A stretch of 64,000 bases of DNA from Streptomyces sp. RPT161 (GTDB lineage: Bacteria > Actinomycetota > Actinomycetes > Streptomycetales > Streptomycetaceae), in contig NZ_JAPZVN010000014.1 of the NCBI RefSeq assembly GCF_027533845.1, forward strand, positions 101,760 to 165,759, written 5' to 3'. The notes beneath the pieces were generated by a model. The model was given only the letters and a program-made list of their open reading frames with translations, was not told where the DNA came from and did no database searches. Each line of letters begins with the position of its first letter. Position 1 is the first letter of the stretch. This document shows positions 8,922 through 17,199 of this stretch, one piece after another. The position numbers and the translations under genes are program-made.

Positions 8922-9997
8922 CGCCCCGCCAGCTCGACCGTGCGCCGCTCCGCCGCCGACGCCCGCGCCGCCTCGAGTACCGTCAGCGCGGCCACCGCCT
9001 CACGTGCGGTCACCGGTGGCGCGGTGCCGTCGCGCAGAGCGGCCGCGATCGCCGCGTAGTAGGCGGGGTAGTCCCCGGGCAGCGTCGGCACCGCGGCGCC
9101 CCCGCCGGTCAGCGGCGACTCACCGGCACCGAGCCGACCCCATGCCTCCTGCGGCTCCGTACCCCAGCCCGACCCGGGCCGCAGGCCCTCCCGTAGCGCC
9201 GCCTCCTGGGGATCGAGCCCGTACTTCACATAGCCCGCGACCGACCCCGAGACCCGGAAGCGCGGCCCGAGTTGGGGGACCACCGCGCTCGCCCACAGAT
9301 GGGAGCGGACGCCGTTCACATGCTCCAGGGCGATGAACGTGTCGTCGTCCGCCTCGGCTTCCGGGCGCCGTACATCGGACTCGGCGAACACGGTGCGCAC
9401 CGGCCCGAAGAGGGTGAGCGCCTGGTCCACCAGATGGCTGCCCAGGTCGTACAGCAGCCCGCCGAACTCCGCCGGGTCGCCGGACTCGCGCCAGCCGCCC
9501 TTGGGGCGCGGGCGCCACCGCTCGAAGCGCGACTCGAAGCGGCGCACCTCGCCGAGCTCGCCGGTGTCGATGAGGTGGCGCACGGTGCGGAAGTCGCCGT
9601 CCCAGCGGCGGTTCTGGAACACCGAGAGCAGCAGGCCGCGTTCCTCGGCGAGGTCGGCGAGCGCCGCGGCCTGCGCCGCGGTACCGGCCACCGGCTTGTC
9701 CACCACGACGGGCAGCCCGGCCCGCAGCGCGTCGGTCGCCAGCGGGACGTGGGTGCGGTTCGGGGACGCGATGACGACCAGGTCCAGCTGGTCCGCACGG
9801 CTCCACAGCTCCTCGGCCGAGGCCACCGTGCGTACCTGCGGATGTTCGGCCTTGGCCTGCGCCTGCCGCTCGGGGTTCGAGGTGACCACGGTGTCCAGCA
9901 GCAGGCCCTCGGTGGCGGCGATCAGCGGTGCGTGGAAGACGGAACCGGCCAGGCCGTAGCCGATGAGGCCGACGCGGAGCGGAGAGTTCACAGGCAT
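8918..9997 (-). CDS. Gfo/Idh/MocA family NAD(P)-dependent oxidoreductase
   Basis: A 359-residue dehydrogenase. The start ATG 9997 (MPVNSPLRVGLIGYGLAG) is chosen because the dinucleotide-binding GYGLAG follows directly and a promoter -10-like TTTAGT ends 7 bases upstream. The N-terminal Rossmann domain contains the family motif VDKPVAG (about 96-102; catalytic Lys), and the C-terminal alpha/beta domain has GGLLYDLGSHLVDQAL (about 176-191) with the catalytic His. The substrate is probably a sugar or inositol derivative. It is the first gene of a two-gene operon with UPF0303 and diverges from a ROK regulator that probably controls it. Confidence 0.88.
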   Translation of the reverse strand: MPVNSPLRVGLIGYGLAGSVFHAPLIAATEGLLLDTVVTSNPERQAQAKAEHPQVRTVASAEELWSRADQLDLVVIASPNRTHVPLATDALRAGLPVVVDKPVAGTAAQAAALADLAEERGLLLSVFQNRRWDGDFRTVRHLIDTGELGEVRRFESRFERWRPRPKGGWRESGDPAEFGGLLYDLGSHLVDQALTLFGPVRTVFAESDVRRPEAEADDDTFIALEHVNGVRSHLWASAVVPQLGPRFRVSGSVAGYVKYGLDPQEAALREGLRPGSGWGTEPQEAWGRLGAGESPLTGGGAAVPTLPGDYPAYYAAIAAALRDGTAPPVTAREAVAALTVLEAARASAAERRTVELAGR

Positions 9998-10004
9998 GCC
10001 GACC

Positions 10005-10047
10005 ACTAAAGCAACGCTGTTGCGAAAGTGCAAGCGTCAGCGACAAT
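10005..10047. promoter_or_regulatory. Divergent promoter/operator between oxidoreductase and ROK genes
   Basis: On the minus strand TTGCAC (10033-10028) and TTTAGT (10010-10005) are 17 bases apart, and the ATG of the oxidoreductase follows after 7 bases. On the plus strand TTGCGA (10020-10025) and GACAAT (10042-10047) are 16 bases apart, with the ROK GTG 7 bases later. Two overlapping inverted repeats, GCAACgctGTTGC (10011-10023) and TTGCgaaagtGCAA (10020-10033), lie between and over these elements. This is a plausible ROK operator; both mRNAs would be leaderless. Confidence 0.5.
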
Positions 10048-10053
10048 GGGAGC

Positions 10054-11205
10054 GTGAACAGGGGTAACTCCGGGGCCAACCTGCCCGTACTGCGCGACCA
10101 CAACGCCGCACTCGTGCTGGACCTGCTGCGTTCCGCCACCGCGGGCGGCGGCGCCGGGATCAGCCGCCTGGAGCTGGCAGAGCGCACCGGCCTCACCCCG
10201 CAGGCGGTCAGCAAGATCGTGGCGCGTCTGCGCGCCGAGGGCCTGGCGACGGAGGCGGGCCGCCGCGCCTCCACCGGCGGCAAGCCCCGCACCCTGCTGC
10301 GGCTGGTGCCCAGCGCGCGGTACGCGATCGGGCTGCACCTGGACCGGGACGAGATGACGGCGGTACTGGTCGACCTGACCGGAGAGCGGGTGGCGGTACG
10401 CACCGCGCCGTTCGACCTCGGCGCGGACCCGGCGGCGGTGCTGGACGCGGTCGCCGCGCGGGTGCGCGAACTGCTCACCGGGGTCGACGGCCGGGCGGTG
10501 CTGGGAGCCGGGGTCGCCGTCCCCGGCCCGCTCGACCACCGGTCCGGTGTGCTGCGCCGGGTCACCCGCTTCCCGCACTGGGACGGCTTCCCGCTGGGGG
10601 ACGCGCTCGCCGACCGGCTCGGCCTGCCGGTCACCGTGGACAAGGACACCAACGCGGCTGCGCTGGCCGTACTGGGGCTTCGCGACGCCCCGCCGGAGAG
10701 CCGCCCCGCCGAGGGCGCGGACGCGGCGCCCTCCCAACCCGCCGACCCCGCAGGCTCGTTCGCCTATCTCCACCTGGGCACCGGCCTGGGCGCCGGACTC
10801 GTGCTGGACGGTGCCGTCTACCGGGGGCCACGCACCGGGGCCGGGGAGTTCGGGCACCAGGTGGTGCGGTTGGACGGGCCGCCCTGCGGGTGCGGCAAGC
10901 GGGGTTGCCTGGAGGCCCTCTGCCTGGCGGCACTGAGCCGCGCCGACACCGTGACGGCGGCGCGTCTGCTCGGTGTGGGCGCCGCCAACCTGGTCGCGCT
11001 GCTCGACATCGACCGGGTCGTACTGGGCGGCCGTGCGGTGCTCGCCGCCCGCGAGACCTTCGCCGTGGGCGTCGCCGCCGTGCTCGCCGAGCAGTCCGCC
11101 CACCCGGTCCCGGTCACCGTCGCCCCCGCCGACCGGCCGACCGTCGCCGACGGCGCGGCCCGGTTGGTGCTGGCCCCGGTCTTCGGCCGCGAGGCACTCG
11201 GCTGA
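10054..11205 (+). CDS. ROK family transcriptional regulator
   Basis: A 383-residue repressor: N-terminal winged helix-turn-helix (about residues 15-80; ISRLELAERTGLTPQAVSKI) joined to a ROK sugar-kinase-like domain. The zinc-binding motif CGCGKRGCLEALC (about 275-287) is intact. The segment VDKDTNAAALA corresponds to the DNDANAAAL motif with the active-site Asp region altered, and a 20-residue insertion rich in Ala/Pro follows it, consistent with a regulator rather than a working kinase. It probably senses a sugar and represses the divergent oxidoreductase operon and itself. Confidence 0.88.
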   Translation: MNRGNSGANLPVLRDHNAALVLDLLRSATAGGGAGISRLELAERTGLTPQAVSKIVARLRAEGLATEAGRRASTGGKPRTLLRLVPSARYAIGLHLDRDEMTAVLVDLTGERVAVRTAPFDLGADPAAVLDAVAARVRELLTGVDGRAVLGAGVAVPGPLDHRSGVLRRVTRFPHWDGFPLGDALADRLGLPVTVDKDTNAAALAVLGLRDAPPESRPAEGADAAPSQPADPAGSFAYLHLGTGLGAGLVLDGAVYRGPRTGAGEFGHQVVRLDGPPCGCGKRGCLEALCLAALSRADTVTAARLLGVGAANLVALLDIDRVVLGGRAVLAARETFAVGVAAVLAEQSAHPVPVTVAPADRPTVADGAARLVLAPVFGREALG

Positions 11206-11362
11206 ACCGCTGCGCCGTCCGGGCGCATACCGGGCCGCGCGACGGCGGGCCGCCGCCGGGCGAGCGGGCGGCGCCGGGTCTGATGGAAACACCAAGGCCG
11301 CCCCGCACCAGACCCGGCACGGTGATCCCGTACCGGCGAGACAGACAGCGAAGGTCCGACCC

Positions 11363-11674
11363 ATGCACCTGGGCAGTGCGCCGCTTCGCGGCGCCCTTGT
11401 CATCTCCGCCGCCACGATCGTTCCACTGCTCGGGCCCACCCTCGCGGCGGCGGCCCCGCAGGATTCCGATCCGGCGCCGCCCGCCTGCGGCAGCCCGGAC
11501 TGCCGCGAGGCCCGTCCCACGGCCTTACTGGCCGACCGGCAACGGAAGTTGACCGGACTGCACCGCGCCTCCCGGGGCCACGACAGCGGTTCCACGGTCT
11601 TTCCGATGCTGCTGGTCGGCGCCGCCCTGATGGCGGGGGCGCGCCGCACCGTCCCCTGGCGCGGCAGGTTCTGA
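11363..11674 (+). CDS. Small secreted/membrane-anchored protein with a TTA codon
   Basis: A 103-residue protein of unknown function. It has an N-terminal signal sequence (about residues 8-29, ending LAAAAPQ), a short region with two Cys in PACGSPDCRE, and a C-terminal hydrophobic helix (STVFPMLLVGAALMAGA, about 75-91) followed by basic residues, giving the layout of a type I membrane protein. Codon 55 (11525-11527) is TTA, which in Streptomyces makes translation depend on the bldA tRNA. The upstream GAAGG is a moderate ribosome binding site. I do not recognise a family. Confidence 0.6.
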   Translation: MHLGSAPLRGALVISAATIVPLLGPTLAAAAPQDSDPAPPACGSPDCREARPTALLADRQRKLTGLHRASRGHDSGSTVFPMLLVGAALMAGARRTVPWRGRF

Positions 11675-11717
11675 ACCCCTGGTCGTGGCGCCTCCACCGC
11701 TCTGCGAGGATCGCGGC

Positions 11718-12506
11718 GTGAACGACCCGCGCGACACCCAAGGCAGCGACGCCCCGAGCGGCGGCACCCCCGGCGCACCCGTACGGTCCGGGATCCCCGA
11801 GCACGGCCGCATCCCCAAGTACTACGCAGTGAAGACTCAGTTGGAGTCGTTGCTGGACGAACTGGGCGAGGGCGGCGCTCTGCCCACCGAGCGCGACCTC
11901 GCCGCGCGTTTCGGGGTGGCCAGGGAAACCGTGCGGCAGGCCGTGCGGGAACTGCTGATCCAGGGCCGGGTGCGGCGCAAGGGGCGCGGCACGGTGGCGG
12001 CCGGACCCAAGCTGGAGCAGCCGCTCTCCCTGGTCTCGTACACCGAGGGGGTGCGCCGCCAGGGCAAGGTGCCCGGCCGCAGCCTGATCGGGCTGGACCG
12101 GGTGCCCGCCGGTGCGCAGCTCGCGGAACAACTGGACATCGGCGCCAACGATCCGGTGTGGCATCTGGAACGGGTGCTGCTCGCCGACGACGAGCGGGTG
12201 GGCCTGGAGAGCACGTATGTCTCGGTGGACCGGTTCCCGTACCTGGAACGGGACTTCGACCCCGACTCGTCGTTCTACGCGTTCCTGCGCGACCAGCTCG
12301 GCGTGCGGTTCGCCGCCGCGGAGGAGCGGATCGAGACGGTGCTGGCCACCCCGCGCGAGGCGCTGCTCATCGGCACCCCGCCCGCGCTGCCGATGCTGCT
12401 GCTCAACCGGGTCTCCCGGGACACCGACGGCCGCCCGGTGGAGCGCGTGCGCTCCCTCTACCGCGGCGACCGTTTCAGTTTCACCACACATCTGACCGGG
12501 GCCTGA
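11718..12506 (+). CDS. GntR family transcriptional regulator (HutC/UTRA type)
   Basis: A 262-residue regulator. The GTG at 11718 is preferred because GAGGA sits 8 bases upstream. The N-terminal winged helix (GALPTERDLAARFGVARETVRQAVREL, given here only as landmarks GALPTERDL and RETVRQAVREL; about residues 52-85) is followed by a UTRA ligand-binding domain from about residue 100. It lies directly upstream of and in the same direction as the phosphonate operon, the same placement as PhnR/PhnF-like regulators, so control of that operon by a phosphonate or its product is the natural inference. Confidence 0.85.
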   Translation: MNDPRDTQGSDAPSGGTPGAPVRSGIPEHGRIPKYYAVKTQLESLLDELGEGGALPTERDLAARFGVARETVRQAVRELLIQGRVRRKGRGTVAAGPKLEQPLSLVSYTEGVRRQGKVPGRSLIGLDRVPAGAQLAEQLDIGANDPVWHLERVLLADDERVGLESTYVSVDRFPYLERDFDPDSSFYAFLRDQLGVRFAAAEERIETVLATPREALLIGTPPALPMLLLNRVSRDTDGRPVERVRSLYRGDRFSFTTHLTGA

Positions 12507-12557
12507 CGTCCCCCGCCGTGCGCTTGGTAGCGTACGGCCATGTCACGAATAGATAAC

Positions 12558-12568
12558 GGGTCTAGCCC
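12558..12568. promoter_or_regulatory. Candidate GntR operator in front of phosphonate operon
   Basis: GGGTCTAGCCC is an imperfect palindrome centred on CTAG, resembling the TGGT-N4-ACCA-type sites of HutC-subfamily regulators. It sits in the 138-base gap between the GntR gene and the FAD oxidase gene. No matching second copy was found, so this is tentative. Confidence 0.3.
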
Positions 12569-12644
12569 AAACGTGATGGGCTGTTCATCGTCGATTCATC
12601 ACTCCGACGCGACCACTCAAGCCCCGGCACACAAGCTCCGGGGC

Positions 12645-13763
12645 ATGAGAGTCGTCATCGTCGGCGCCGGGGCACTCGGCACCATGCACGCCTGGCACGC
12701 GGTCGCCCGCGGGCACGAAGTCGTCCACATCGAGCGGGAGCGCGACGCGCGCGGTGCCTCGGTGCGCAACTTCGGGCTCGTCTGGGTCGGCGGCCGGGCA
12801 ACCGGAGCGGAGCTGGAGACCGCGCTGCGGGCGCGCGAACTGTGGCAGGAGATCGGCGCCCGGGTACCCGGCGTCGGCTTCCGGCCCAACGGCTCGCTGA
12901 CCGCCGTGCGCACCGAGGCCGAACGCGCCGTGGCCGACGAGGTGCTGTCCCGCTCCGACGCGGACGTGCGCGGCCTGAAGTGGCTGGACGCCGCCGAGAC
13001 CCGGGCGCTCAACCCGGCGCTGCGCGGCGAACTGCTCGGCGCCCTGTGGTGCGAGCGGGACGCCGCGGTGGAGCCCCGGCTCACCCAGCGCGCGCTGCGC
13101 GAACACCTCACCGCCTCCGGCCGCTACACCTTCCTGGGCGGCCGGGAGGTCCGCGAGGTCGGCCCCGAGAAGGTCGTCGACGACCACGGCCAGGCCCATC
13201 ACGCCGACGCCGTCGTACTGTGCACCGGCGCCTGGCTGTCCGGTCTGGTGCGGGAGCTGGCCCCCGAACTGCCGGTCCGCAAGGTGCGGTTGCAGATGAT
13301 GCAGACCGATCCGCTGGGCGAACCGCTCACCACCTCGGTCGCCGACGCGGACAGCTTCCGCTACTACCCGGCGTACGCGGGCGGCGCGCTGGACGCGCTG
13401 AACGACGGACAGCCGCAGGCGGACACCGCCGCCGAGCACCGGATGCAACTGCTCATGGTGCAGCGCCTGGACGGCGGACTGACCATCGGGGACACCCACG
13501 AGTACGCCGAACCGTTCGGCTTCGACGTGGTCGAGGAGCCGTACGAGCACCTGAGCGACGTCGCCGAGGCGCTGCTCGGCCGCCCGTTGCCGCGCATCCG
13601 GCACCGCTGGGCCGGGGTGTACGCGCAGTGCGTGGACACCGCGCGGGTGGTGCACCGCGAGCAGGTGGCGGACGGGGTCTGGCTGGTCACCGGCCCCGGC
13701 GGGCGCGGCATGACCTGCTCGCCCGCGATCGGCGAGGCGACCGCGAACGAGCTGGGCTGGTAA
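12645..13763 (+). CDS. FAD-dependent oxidoreductase, phosphonate-cluster (TIGR03364/HpnW-like) type
   Basis: A 372-residue glycine-oxidase/DAO-fold flavoenzyme. ATG 12645 is chosen because the FAD-binding VVIVGAGALGTMHA begins immediately; the longer frame to 12540 adds a poorly coded extension. The FAD motif continues with HIERE and SVRNFGLVW (about 32-48), and the C-terminal GPGGRGMTCSPAIGEATA (about 348-365) is the FAD-contact end of the family. In this family, members placed beside a phosphonatase and aminophosphonate transporter oxidise 2-aminoethylphosphonate or N-methyl derivatives to phosphonoacetaldehyde, replacing transaminase PhnW. That reaction is known for relatives and is inferred here from context. 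Confidence 0.82.
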   Translation: MRVVIVGAGALGTMHAWHAVARGHEVVHIERERDARGASVRNFGLVWVGGRATGAELETALRARELWQEIGARVPGVGFRPNGSLTAVRTEAERAVADEVLSRSDADVRGLKWLDAAETRALNPALRGELLGALWCERDAAVEPRLTQRALREHLTASGRYTFLGGREVREVGPEKVVDDHGQAHHADAVVLCTGAWLSGLVRELAPELPVRKVRLQMMQTDPLGEPLTTSVADADSFRYYPAYAGGALDALNDGQPQADTAAEHRMQLLMVQRLDGGLTIGDTHEYAEPFGFDVVEEPYEHLSDVAEALLGRPLPRIRHRWAGVYAQCVDTARVVHREQVADGVWLVTGPGGRGMTCSPAIGEATANELGW

Positions 13764-13780
13764 GGAAGTTGGTAAGGGAA

Positions 13781-14452
13781 ATGACGGAAATGCCGGAACG
13801 CGATATCAAACTGATCGTCCTGGACATGGCGGGTACCACCGTCGCCGACGGCGGCCTGGTCGAGCAGGCCTTCACCCGGGCCGCCGAACGGCTGGGCGTG
13901 GAGCCGGACCTGGAGTACGTCCGGGCCACCATGGGCGAGTCGAAGATCTCCGTCTTCCGCGCCCTGTTCGGTGACGAGGACTTCGCCCAGCGCGCCAACA
14001 CCGAGTTCGAGCGGGCCTACGGCGAACTGGTCGACGGCGGCAGGGTCACCGCGCTGCCCGGCGCGGCCGAGGCCATCGCCGAACTGCGCGCCGAGGGCCG
14101 CAAGGTCGTGCTGACCACCGGGTTCGCCCGGGTCACCCAGGACGCCATCCTGGACGCACTCGGCTGGCGGGACATCGCCGACCTCACCCTCTGCCCGGCG
14201 GACGCCGGCCGCGGACGCCCGTACCCGGACATGGTGCTCACCGCGCTGCTGCGCACCGGCACCGACGACGTACGGCGTATCGCGGTCGCCGGGGACACCT
14301 CGTACGACATGCTCACCGGCGTCCGCTCCGGCGCCGGGATCGTGGCGGGCGTGCTCACCGGTGCGCACGACGAGCCGCGGCTGGCCGCCGCCGGTGCCAC
14401 GCACGTCATCGGGTCGGTCGCTGAACTTCCCGCGCTGGTACGGGAGTTCTGA
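13781..14452 (+). CDS. Phosphonatase-like HAD hydrolase (PhnX-like)
   Basis: A 223-residue HAD enzyme. The nucleophile motif LDMAGTTVAD places Asp15 and an Ala, not Asp, at the +2 position (Ala17), the known hallmark of phosphonoacetaldehyde hydrolase. In the cap region MGESKISVFRAL (about 51-62) aligns with the PhnX segment carrying the Schiff-base lysine, and Lys55 is present. TTG (Thr-Thr-Gly) motif II is at about 107 and GDTSYDM motif IV near 172. The product would be acetaldehyde plus phosphate from phosphonoacetaldehyde. The gene starts 17 bases after the oxidase stop; ATG 13790 is an alternative start. Confidence 0.82.
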   Translation: MTEMPERDIKLIVLDMAGTTVADGGLVEQAFTRAAERLGVEPDLEYVRATMGESKISVFRALFGDEDFAQRANTEFERAYGELVDGGRVTALPGAAEAIAELRAEGRKVVLTTGFARVTQDAILDALGWRDIADLTLCPADAGRGRPYPDMVLTALLRTGTDDVRRIAVAGDTSYDMLTGVRSGAGIVAGVLTGAHDEPRLAAAGATHVIGSVAELPALVREF

Positions 14453-14453
14453 G

Positions 14454-15500
14454 ATGGGCATCCGGTTCGACTCGGTCACCGTCCGGTACGGGGACAACAC
14501 CGTCCTTGACTCCCTCGACCTGACCGTGGAACCCGGCGAAGTCATGGCACTGCTCGGCCCCTCGGGGTCGGGCAAGACCACCGCGCTGCGGGCCGTCGCC
14601 GGGTTCGTCACCCCGGCGTCCGGGCGGGTGCTGATCGGTGGCCGCGATGTCACCGCGCTGCCCCCGTACCGGCGCGGCATCGGCATGGTGGTCCAGCAGT
14701 ACGCGCTCTTTCCGCACCTGCGGGTGGAACAGAACGTCGCCTTCGGCCTGAAGGCGCGGAAGGTGCCTCGCGCACGGATCACGGAGCGCGTCACCGAGGC
14801 GCTGCGGATGACCGGCATGGAGGGCTACGCCCGCCGGTATCCGCGGGAGCTGTCCGGCGGCCAGCAGCAACGGGTGGCGATCGCCCGCGCGCTGGCCATC
14901 CGGCCCGAGGTGCTGCTGCTGGACGAACCGCTGTCCGCGCTGGACGCGCAGCTGCGCTCCGGGATGCTCGCCGAACTCGCCAGGTTGCACCGAGAGTTGC
15001 CGGATGTCTCCATCCTCTACGTCACCCACGACCAGATCGAGGCGCTGACCCTCGCCGACCGGATCGCGGTCATGGACCGGGCGCGGCTGCGGGACTGCGG
15101 CACCCCGCAGGACCTCTACCGCAGGCCGCGCACCGAGTTCACCGCCTCCTTCGTCGGCAACGCCAATCTGCTGCCGGTCACGGTGGACGGTGGCGCGGTC
15201 CGCTTCGGCGCCACGGAACTGAAGGTTCCGGTGGACGGTGTGGCGCCGGGCGCGACCGCGACACTGTGTGTACGGCCGCACCTGGTCGGCCTGGGGGAGG
15301 GGCCCAACGCGCTGCGCGGCACGGTCGCCGAGGTGCAGTGGCGGGGTGCCACCCACCGGGTGCTGGTGGACGTGGACGGCCACCAGATCAAGGCGGACGT
15401 AAGGGAGTTGCGCACCCCGCCCGCGCTCGGCGAGCCGGTGTCCGTGCACTTCGCGGCCGAGGACGCGGTGCTGCTGGCGGCGGGGGTGGCCGATGGCTAG
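14454..15500 (+). CDS. ABC transporter ATP-binding protein of phosphonate-type importer
   Basis: A 348-residue importer ATPase of the PotA/FbpC-like group. Walker A LGPSGSGKTT is at about residues 34-43, the Q-loop VVQQYALFPHL at about 81-91, the signature LSGGQQQRV at about 133-141, Walker B LLLDEPLSALD follows, then the His switch YVTHDQ. A C-terminal TOBE-type regulatory domain begins at about 240. ATG 14454 follows the phosphonatase stop by one base, and its end overlaps the first permease by 8 bases, so the genes are translationally linked. Context points to 2-aminoethylphosphonate import. Confidence 0.88.
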   Translation: MGIRFDSVTVRYGDNTVLDSLDLTVEPGEVMALLGPSGSGKTTALRAVAGFVTPASGRVLIGGRDVTALPPYRRGIGMVVQQYALFPHLRVEQNVAFGLKARKVPRARITERVTEALRMTGMEGYARRYPRELSGGQQQRVAIARALAIRPEVLLLDEPLSALDAQLRSGMLAELARLHRELPDVSILYVTHDQIEALTLADRIAVMDRARLRDCGTPQDLYRRPRTEFTASFVGNANLLPVTVDGGAVRFGATELKVPVDGVAPGATATLCVRPHLVGLGEGPNALRGTVAEVQWRGATHRVLVDVDGHQIKADVRELRTPPALGEPVSVHFAAEDAVLLAAGVADG

Positions 15501-16362
15501 CCTCGCCCTCGCCGCCCCGCGGCGGGTTCCCCGCTGGCTGTGGGCGGTGCCGCCGCTGGCCGGGCTCGGACTGGTCTTCCTCTATCCGATGGCCCTGGTG
15601 GTGTGGCAGTCGGTCTCGCCGGACAGCGGCGGCCACGACCTGTCGGGGTACGGCACGGTGCTGTCCTCCGCCGGATTCCGCACCGCGCTGCTCAACACCG
15701 TGTGGATCGCGGCCGGTTCGACGCTCGGCTGCCTGGTGCTGGGCTTCGTCCTGGCCCTGGTGATCGCCTTCGTGCCGTTCCCCGGCGGCCGGGTGCTCAG
15801 CCGGTTCATCGACATCTTCCTGGCCTTCCCGTCCTTCCTGATCACACTGGCGCTGCTGTTCCTCTACGGGACGGTCGGCATCGTCAACGGCATCTGGACC
15901 GACGCCACCGGCGCCGCGCAGGGGCCGCTGGACTTCCTGCACACCCCGTGGGGCGTGCTGCTCGCCGAGGTCACCTACTTCACGCCGTTCGTGATGCGGC
16001 CACTGCTGGCCGCCTTCTCGCAGCTGGATACCGCCCAGATCGAGGCGGCGGCCTCGCTGGGCGCCCGGGCGCCGCGCATCGTACGGCAGGTGATCTGGCC
16101 GGAGGCACTGCCGTCACTGGCCGCGGGCGGCTCCCTGGTGCTGGTGATGTGCCTCAACGAGTTCGGAATCATCCTGTTCACCGGCGCCAAGGGCGTCACC
16201 ACGCTGCCGATGCTCGTCTACAGCAAGGCGATCCTGGACGGTGACTACCCGGGGGCGTGTGTGGTCGCGGTGGTCAACATCGCGCTGTCGGTGGCGCTGT
16301 ACGGCCTGTACCGGGTGGTCCTGGCCCGTGGCACTGGAGGTGCCCGTCGTGCTGGTGCATAG
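15493..16362 (+). CDS. ABC transporter permease 1 of phosphonate-type importer
   Basis: A 289-residue inner-membrane permease with six hydrophobic helices. The EAA-loop for ATPase contact is EAAASLGARAPRIVRQVIWPEALPS split here as EAAASLGARAPR and IWPEALPS (about residues 184-208). Start ATG 15493 overlaps the ATPase end; the 3' end overlaps the second permease by 14 bases. The family matches the 2-aminoethylphosphonate permease subunits found with the FAD oxidase/phosphonatase pair. Confidence 0.85.
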   Translation: MASLALAAPRRVPRWLWAVPPLAGLGLVFLYPMALVVWQSVSPDSGGHDLSGYGTVLSSAGFRTALLNTVWIAAGSTLGCLVLGFVLALVIAFVPFPGGRVLSRFIDIFLAFPSFLITLALLFLYGTVGIVNGIWTDATGAAQGPLDFLHTPWGVLLAEVTYFTPFVMRPLLAAFSQLDTAQIEAAASLGARAPRIVRQVIWPEALPSLAAGGSLVLVMCLNEFGIILFTGAKGVTTLPMLVYSKAILDGDYPGACVVAVVNIALSVALYGLYRVVLARGTGGARRAGA

Positions 16363-17146
16363 CCGAGGCGGCCGATGGGCCGTGTGGACCGTGTTCTTCG
16401 CCCTGTTCCTGCCGGTGTTCGCGCTGCCGTTCCTGGTCATCCTGGTGGCGTCCTTCGCCAGCGGCTGGAGCGGTGCCTTCCCCTCCGGGATGACGCTCGG
16501 CCACTACCAGGAGATCGCCCACGGCGACTCCCCGCACGCGCTGGTCACCAGCCTGGTCACCGCGCTGGTGGCCAGCCTGGCCGCGCTGGCCGTCGGCACG
16601 TGGGCGGCGCTCGCCGCGCAGGCGCTGCGGCGGCGCGGACGGCGGGTGATGGACGCGCTGTTCATGCTGCCGGTCGCGGTGCCGTCGGTGGTGGTCGGGC
16701 TGTCCCTGCTGGTGGCGTTCTCCAAGCCGCCGCTGCTGCTCAACGGCACCCCGGCCATCGTGATCGTGGCGCACACGGTGCTGGTGACGGCCTTCGCCTA
16801 CCAGTCGGTCGGCGCCGCCCTCGCCCGCCTCGACCCGGCGTACGAGCAGAGCGCGGCGAGCCTTGGCGCGCGGCCGTCCTACGTGCTGTGGCGGGTGAAG
16901 CTGCCGCTGCTGCTGCCGTCGCTGACCGCCGCCGCCGCACTGTGCTTCGCCCTGTCCATGGGCGAGTTGAGCGCCACGATGATGCTCTATCCGCCGAACT
17001 GGGTGCCGCTTCCGGTGAGTGTCTTCGGCGCCACCGACCGCGGCGCCCTCTTCTCAGGGGCGGCGCTGGCGGTGGTTCTCATGGCCGCGACGCTGGCCGT
17101 CCTCCTCGCGGTCTCCCGCATCCGCACCAAAGCCACCTACCGGTAG
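16349..17146 (+). CDS. ABC transporter permease 2 of phosphonate-type importer
   Basis: A 265-residue permease with six membrane segments. The GTG at 16349 has a perfect GGAGG 8 bases upstream and gives a short N-terminus in front of the first helix (VWTVFFALFLPVFALPFLV). The EAA-type loop is EQSAASLGARPSYVLWRVKL (about 168-187). It overlaps permease 1 and completes the heterodimeric channel of the importer. Confidence 0.85.
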   Translation: MLVHSRGGRWAVWTVFFALFLPVFALPFLVILVASFASGWSGAFPSGMTLGHYQEIAHGDSPHALVTSLVTALVASLAALAVGTWAALAAQALRRRGRRVMDALFMLPVAVPSVVVGLSLLVAFSKPPLLLNGTPAIVIVAHTVLVTAFAYQSVGAALARLDPAYEQSAASLGARPSYVLWRVKLPLLLPSLTAAAALCFALSMGELSATMMLYPPNWVPLPVSVFGATDRGALFSGAALAVVLMAATLAVLLAVSRIRTKATYR

Positions 17147-17163
17147 CGGTGGGTGGGTTCACC

Positions 17164-17190
17164 GGGGGGCAAGCCCCCAGACCCCCAAAG
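17164..17190. repeat. G-tract/C-tract hairpin element
   Basis: GGGGGGCAAGCCCCC followed by AGACCCCC sits between permease 2 and the binding-protein gene. Similar elements occur at 34673-34686, 60124-60150 and 63973-63986. Here it may attenuate or protect the operon transcript ahead of the strongly translated lipoprotein. Confidence 0.5.
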
Positions 17191-17199
17191 GAGTTCCCC

